IMG/VR virus record: IMGVR_UViG_3300009080_000014
Location: 1 to 52,005 of that record
Direction: 5' to 3' (one strand)
Length of the DNA stretch: 52,005 nt
Source of the DNA: a virus
Shown: piece after piece, positions 50,022 through 52,005 of the stretch
How the letters are laid out: the number at the start of each line of letters is the position of its first letter
How positions within the stretch are numbered: the first letter of the stretch is position 1
Notes under the pieces: generated by a model
Told to the model about the DNA's origin: nothing
The model's input: only the letters and a program-made list of their open reading frames with translations
Database searches by the model: none
Made by a program: the position numbers and the translations under genes

Positions 50022-50876
50022 ATGAAGATAAAGCATTCGAAGTATAGAAATACTGGACTGATATTTGAATTATTAGTAAAGCAAATAGCGGCTGATACTC
50101 TCAATAGAGAGCAATCACCTGCTGTTAGCATACTAAAAGAATTCTACGCAACCAGAAATTCTTTAGCAAAGGAATATAAACTTTACGATTTAGTAATTAA
50201 ATCTAAAGGAGCATCCCAAAAAAGAGCAGAAGCAATAATATCCACTATTACAGAAGTATCTAGGAAGCTAAATCAAGAAGCTCTTAAAAATCAGAAATAT
50301 AAATTAATATCTGAGATAAAGAAGCATTATGATTTAGATGAGTTTTTTAGCATTCAAGTTAGAGACTACAAAGCTTTAGCTTCTATGTACTGTTTACTAG
50401 AAGCACAGAATAACCAAGAATTAGTAGACCCTAAGTACTTAGTAGATAATAAAATGACCCTATTAGAACACTTAACAGATAAGTCTCAAAATTCAAATTA
50501 CGTAAAGGATACCTTAATAGAGGAGTATTCAAAATACGATAAAGATTTAAAGCTACTTACATTTAAAATTTTATTAGAAAAATTTAACAATAAATATAAG
50601 GACTTACTTCCAGAACAGAAAAATGTACTTAAAGAATTTATTACATCAGTTAATTCTAAAAAACGCCTACATAATATAGTAAACGAAGAATTAAAAAAAC
50701 TAAACTTAGAAGTTAGTAAACTTTCTACTAAGGTTACTGATGAAGTAGTAAAAATAAAATTAGAAGAAGTAGCAAGATCTATAAAAACTGTAAAAAATAC
50801 AGAAAAGATTGACGATACTCACTTAGTTAATTTAATGCAATTTTACGACTTAGTAAACGAATTAAAATCTCTGTAA
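50022..50876 (+). CDS. Conserved head-module protein of unknown function, 284 aa
   Basis: Starts MKIKHSKYRNTGLIFELLVK. It is all-helical and Lys-rich, with long regular helices (EAIISTITEVSRKLNQEALK, LEHLTDKSQNSNYVKDTLIE) and no catalytic motif. It lies between the portal gene and the small GTGAQY protein, where T4-like phages keep head core and assembly genes. It may be a head core or assembly protein; I do not recognise a named family. The stop TAA shares its last A with the next ATG. Confidence 0.65.
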   Translation: MKIKHSKYRNTGLIFELLVKQIAADTLNREQSPAVSILKEFYATRNSLAKEYKLYDLVIKSKGASQKRAEAIISTITEVSRKLNQEALKNQKYKLISEIKKHYDLDEFFSIQVRDYKALASMYCLLEAQNNQELVDPKYLVDNKMTLLEHLTDKSQNSNYVKDTLIEEYSKYDKDLKLLTFKILLEKFNNKYKDLLPEQKNVLKEFITSVNSKKRLHNIVNEELKKLNLEVSKLSTKVTDEVVKIKLEEVARSIKTVKNTEKIDDTHLVNLMQFYDLVNELKSL

Positions 50877-51070
50877 TGAAAAGGTCTGAAGCAGTATCGT
50901 TTATAAGAGAAGTAATGAGGGAGCTTGATGAAGCAAATGTAACTGGAGGAACAGCAACGTTCACGCCCGGTACTGGAGCTCAATACGCTACCCCTTTTGC
51001 TTTTGGTAAAGGCAATAGAGCTAAAAAGGCATTAAAGAAATTAGGATATAAACAGGTTAGCCGTCCTTAA
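50876..51070 (+). CDS. Small head-module protein with capsid-tag-like start, 64 aa
   Basis: Starts MKRSEAVSFIREVMRELDEA (I-R-E at 10-12, L-D-E at 17-19). It continues with ANVTGGTATFTPGTGAQYAT, a Gly/Thr-rich segment recurring in small marine phage proteins near head genes, and a basic end (NRAKKALKKLGYKQVSRP). A short basic peptide with a cleavable start is what T4 internal proteins look like. It overlaps the preceding gene by one base. Confidence 0.7.
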   Translation: MKRSEAVSFIREVMRELDEANVTGGTATFTPGTGAQYATPFAFGKGNRAKKALKKLGYKQVSRP

Positions 51071-51102
51071 CGGTTATAAAATAATAAATTAGTTGACTAC
51101 TT

Positions 51103-52005
51103 ATGAGAACAGCAACAGAAAAATATCACGCGGTACTAGAAGGTAAACTTCAGGAAGCAGAATTTGTCCGTCAAATGAGACAAGCATATCCGCAATTTAT
51201 CACCCAATGGAATGGATATAAAGATTCAGTATCTATACTTAAACAGAAGAGTCTTATTTTTGAAAAGAAAGAAGCAAAAGTAAAAGATATTGATGTAATA
51301 GCAGATCAATTTCCTTTAAATACAATTGAAAGAGGAATTGATGCAGAATTGGAAAATATGGGTATAGACTCTACTGGAAATGTATATAAAGAAGATTACA
51401 TGAAAGCTAGAGTCAAAGTAATAGCTAACCTCCAGAAAGATGCTAATCATTATATTAATCTAGTTGCTGGAGAATCAGCTAAAGTAGATAAGCATGATAA
51501 AATGGTTGAGCCTAAAAAAGGTAATGAAGTAGATGTTCACAATGGACTTAAGAAAGCTGATTTAAAAGAAAGCTATAATAAAGAGACTTTATTAAAGAGA
51601 CTTGGTAATGCAGATGATGCAACGATTCAAACTGGAAACGGAAGAGAGTACATTATATATAATCCTAATTCTAATAACGACGACAATGCTGCAATGTGGC
51701 ATGATGATTCAGTATTCGCCTTAGATCAAGACGGAGGAGAGCATGAAATTCATTATAAAGATATAGGTCTTGTAATGGTAGATGAAACAACAAATGAAAG
51801 TAACCAAGAAGAATCAATTGCTAACTACATTATAAAGTACTACTCCAACCCAAAGACAGGAAAGAGTTTAATTGATGATGAAATTATAGGCGACTTTTTT
51901 AAGACTCATCCTGAATCGAGAGATCAAGAACCTCAAGATGCATTAGATAACTTTCAAGAGTTTTTATCAGTGAATTACGAAATGCCTGGTGACTATATGC
52001 AAGAA
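51103..52005 (+). CDS. Head-module protein of unknown function, truncated by window end (first 301 codons)
   Basis: ATG at 51103 opens a frame without stop to the window end. The product begins MRTATEKYHAVLEGKLQEAE (V-L-E at 11-13), then FVRQMRQAYPQFITQWNGYK, a segment I think recurs in large myovirus head genes. The middle has helices and an acidic domain (YIIYNPNSNNDDNAAMWHDD). Its position after the portal gene suggests a scaffold, core or protease-linked protein, but the true C-terminus is not visible. The AT-rich 32-base gap before it has no obvious promoter. Confidence 0.65.
   Translation, partial: MRTATEKYHAVLEGKLQEAEFVRQMRQAYPQFITQWNGYKDSVSILKQKSLIFEKKEAKVKDIDVIADQFPLNTIERGIDAELENMGIDSTGNVYKEDYMKARVKVIANLQKDANHYINLVAGESAKVDKHDKMVEPKKGNEVDVHNGLKKADLKESYNKETLLKRLGNADDATIQTGNGREYIIYNPNSNNDDNAAMWHDDSVFALDQDGGEHEIHYKDIGLVMVDETTNESNQEESIANYIIKYYSNPKTGKSLIDDEIIGDFFKTHPESRDQEPQDALDNFQEFLSVNYEMPGDYMQE

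Overview
The window is a 52 kb stretch of a T4-like myovirus genome, AT-rich and almost entirely coded on the + strand. A large terminase (gp17 type), portal (gp20 type), baseplate wedge proteins (gp25 and gp6 types), a gp5-like spike/hub protein, a gp55-like late sigma factor and a gp61-like primase are recognisable. The host is probably a member of the Bacteroidetes, perhaps a marine flavobacterium. The main reason is that eight intergenic promoters all read TTG-N20-TA(T)(C/A)TT, which fits the Bacteroidetes -33/-7 housekeeping promoter rather than -35/-10; most gene starts also lack a Shine-Dalgarno sequence. The host and the phage genus are inferences.

Layout. (1) 1-4362 is an accessory, probably early, region of small unknown genes. 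It includes a minus-strand operon of three tiny genes (2660 down to 2073), a divergent promoter pair, and a lipoprotein. (2) 4518-6250 holds an HD-domain protein, a membrane-anchored coiled-coil protein and the late sigma factor. (3) 6275-25696 is the tail module: spike, wedge (gp25, gp6), large baseplate/tail proteins, two paralogous structural proteins and three fibre genes, the last being 1139 aa with YadA-head-like repeats. (4) 25731-28045 holds small accessory genes: GIY-YIG-like, cupin-like, a tiny basic protein and a mini kinase-like protein. (5) 28111-33869 has its own early-type promoter and codes for primase, a PD-(D/E)XK nuclease, a lipoprotein, a P-loop kinase overprinted on the lipoprotein's 3' end, a nucleotidyltransferase/double-metallopeptidase fusion and a J-domain protein. 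(6) 33904-46497 holds a metallopeptidase, a HAD phosphatase, Cys-rich proteins, a 1330-aa acidic protein, and a family of genes sharing one N-terminal tag. (7) 46500-52005 is the DNA packaging and head module: terminase, portal and three unknowns, the last running off the window.

Most notable signal. More than a dozen accessory proteins between 27280 and 51070 (plus 9349) start with a short amphipathic segment ending in (I/L)-x-E at residues 9-13. This is the layout of the T4 capsid-targeting sequence, which takes internal proteins into the prohead and is cut after (I/L)-x-E by the gp21 protease. One 18-residue ORF is little more than the tag, and four consecutive genes share tag and leader. 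(L/I)-x-E sites also recur at the domain junctions of the largest accessory proteins. I infer a sizeable set of proteins packaged in the capsid and possibly injected, including kinase-like, peptidase, phosphatase and candidate nuclease domains. This is untested.

Regulation. The TTG-N20 promoters serve the accessory and replication genes. A different motif, TATTTATATA, sits just upstream of eight genes, mostly structural or assembly ones, and is a candidate late promoter for the gp55-like factor. No tRNA, CRISPR array, transposase or integrase was seen.
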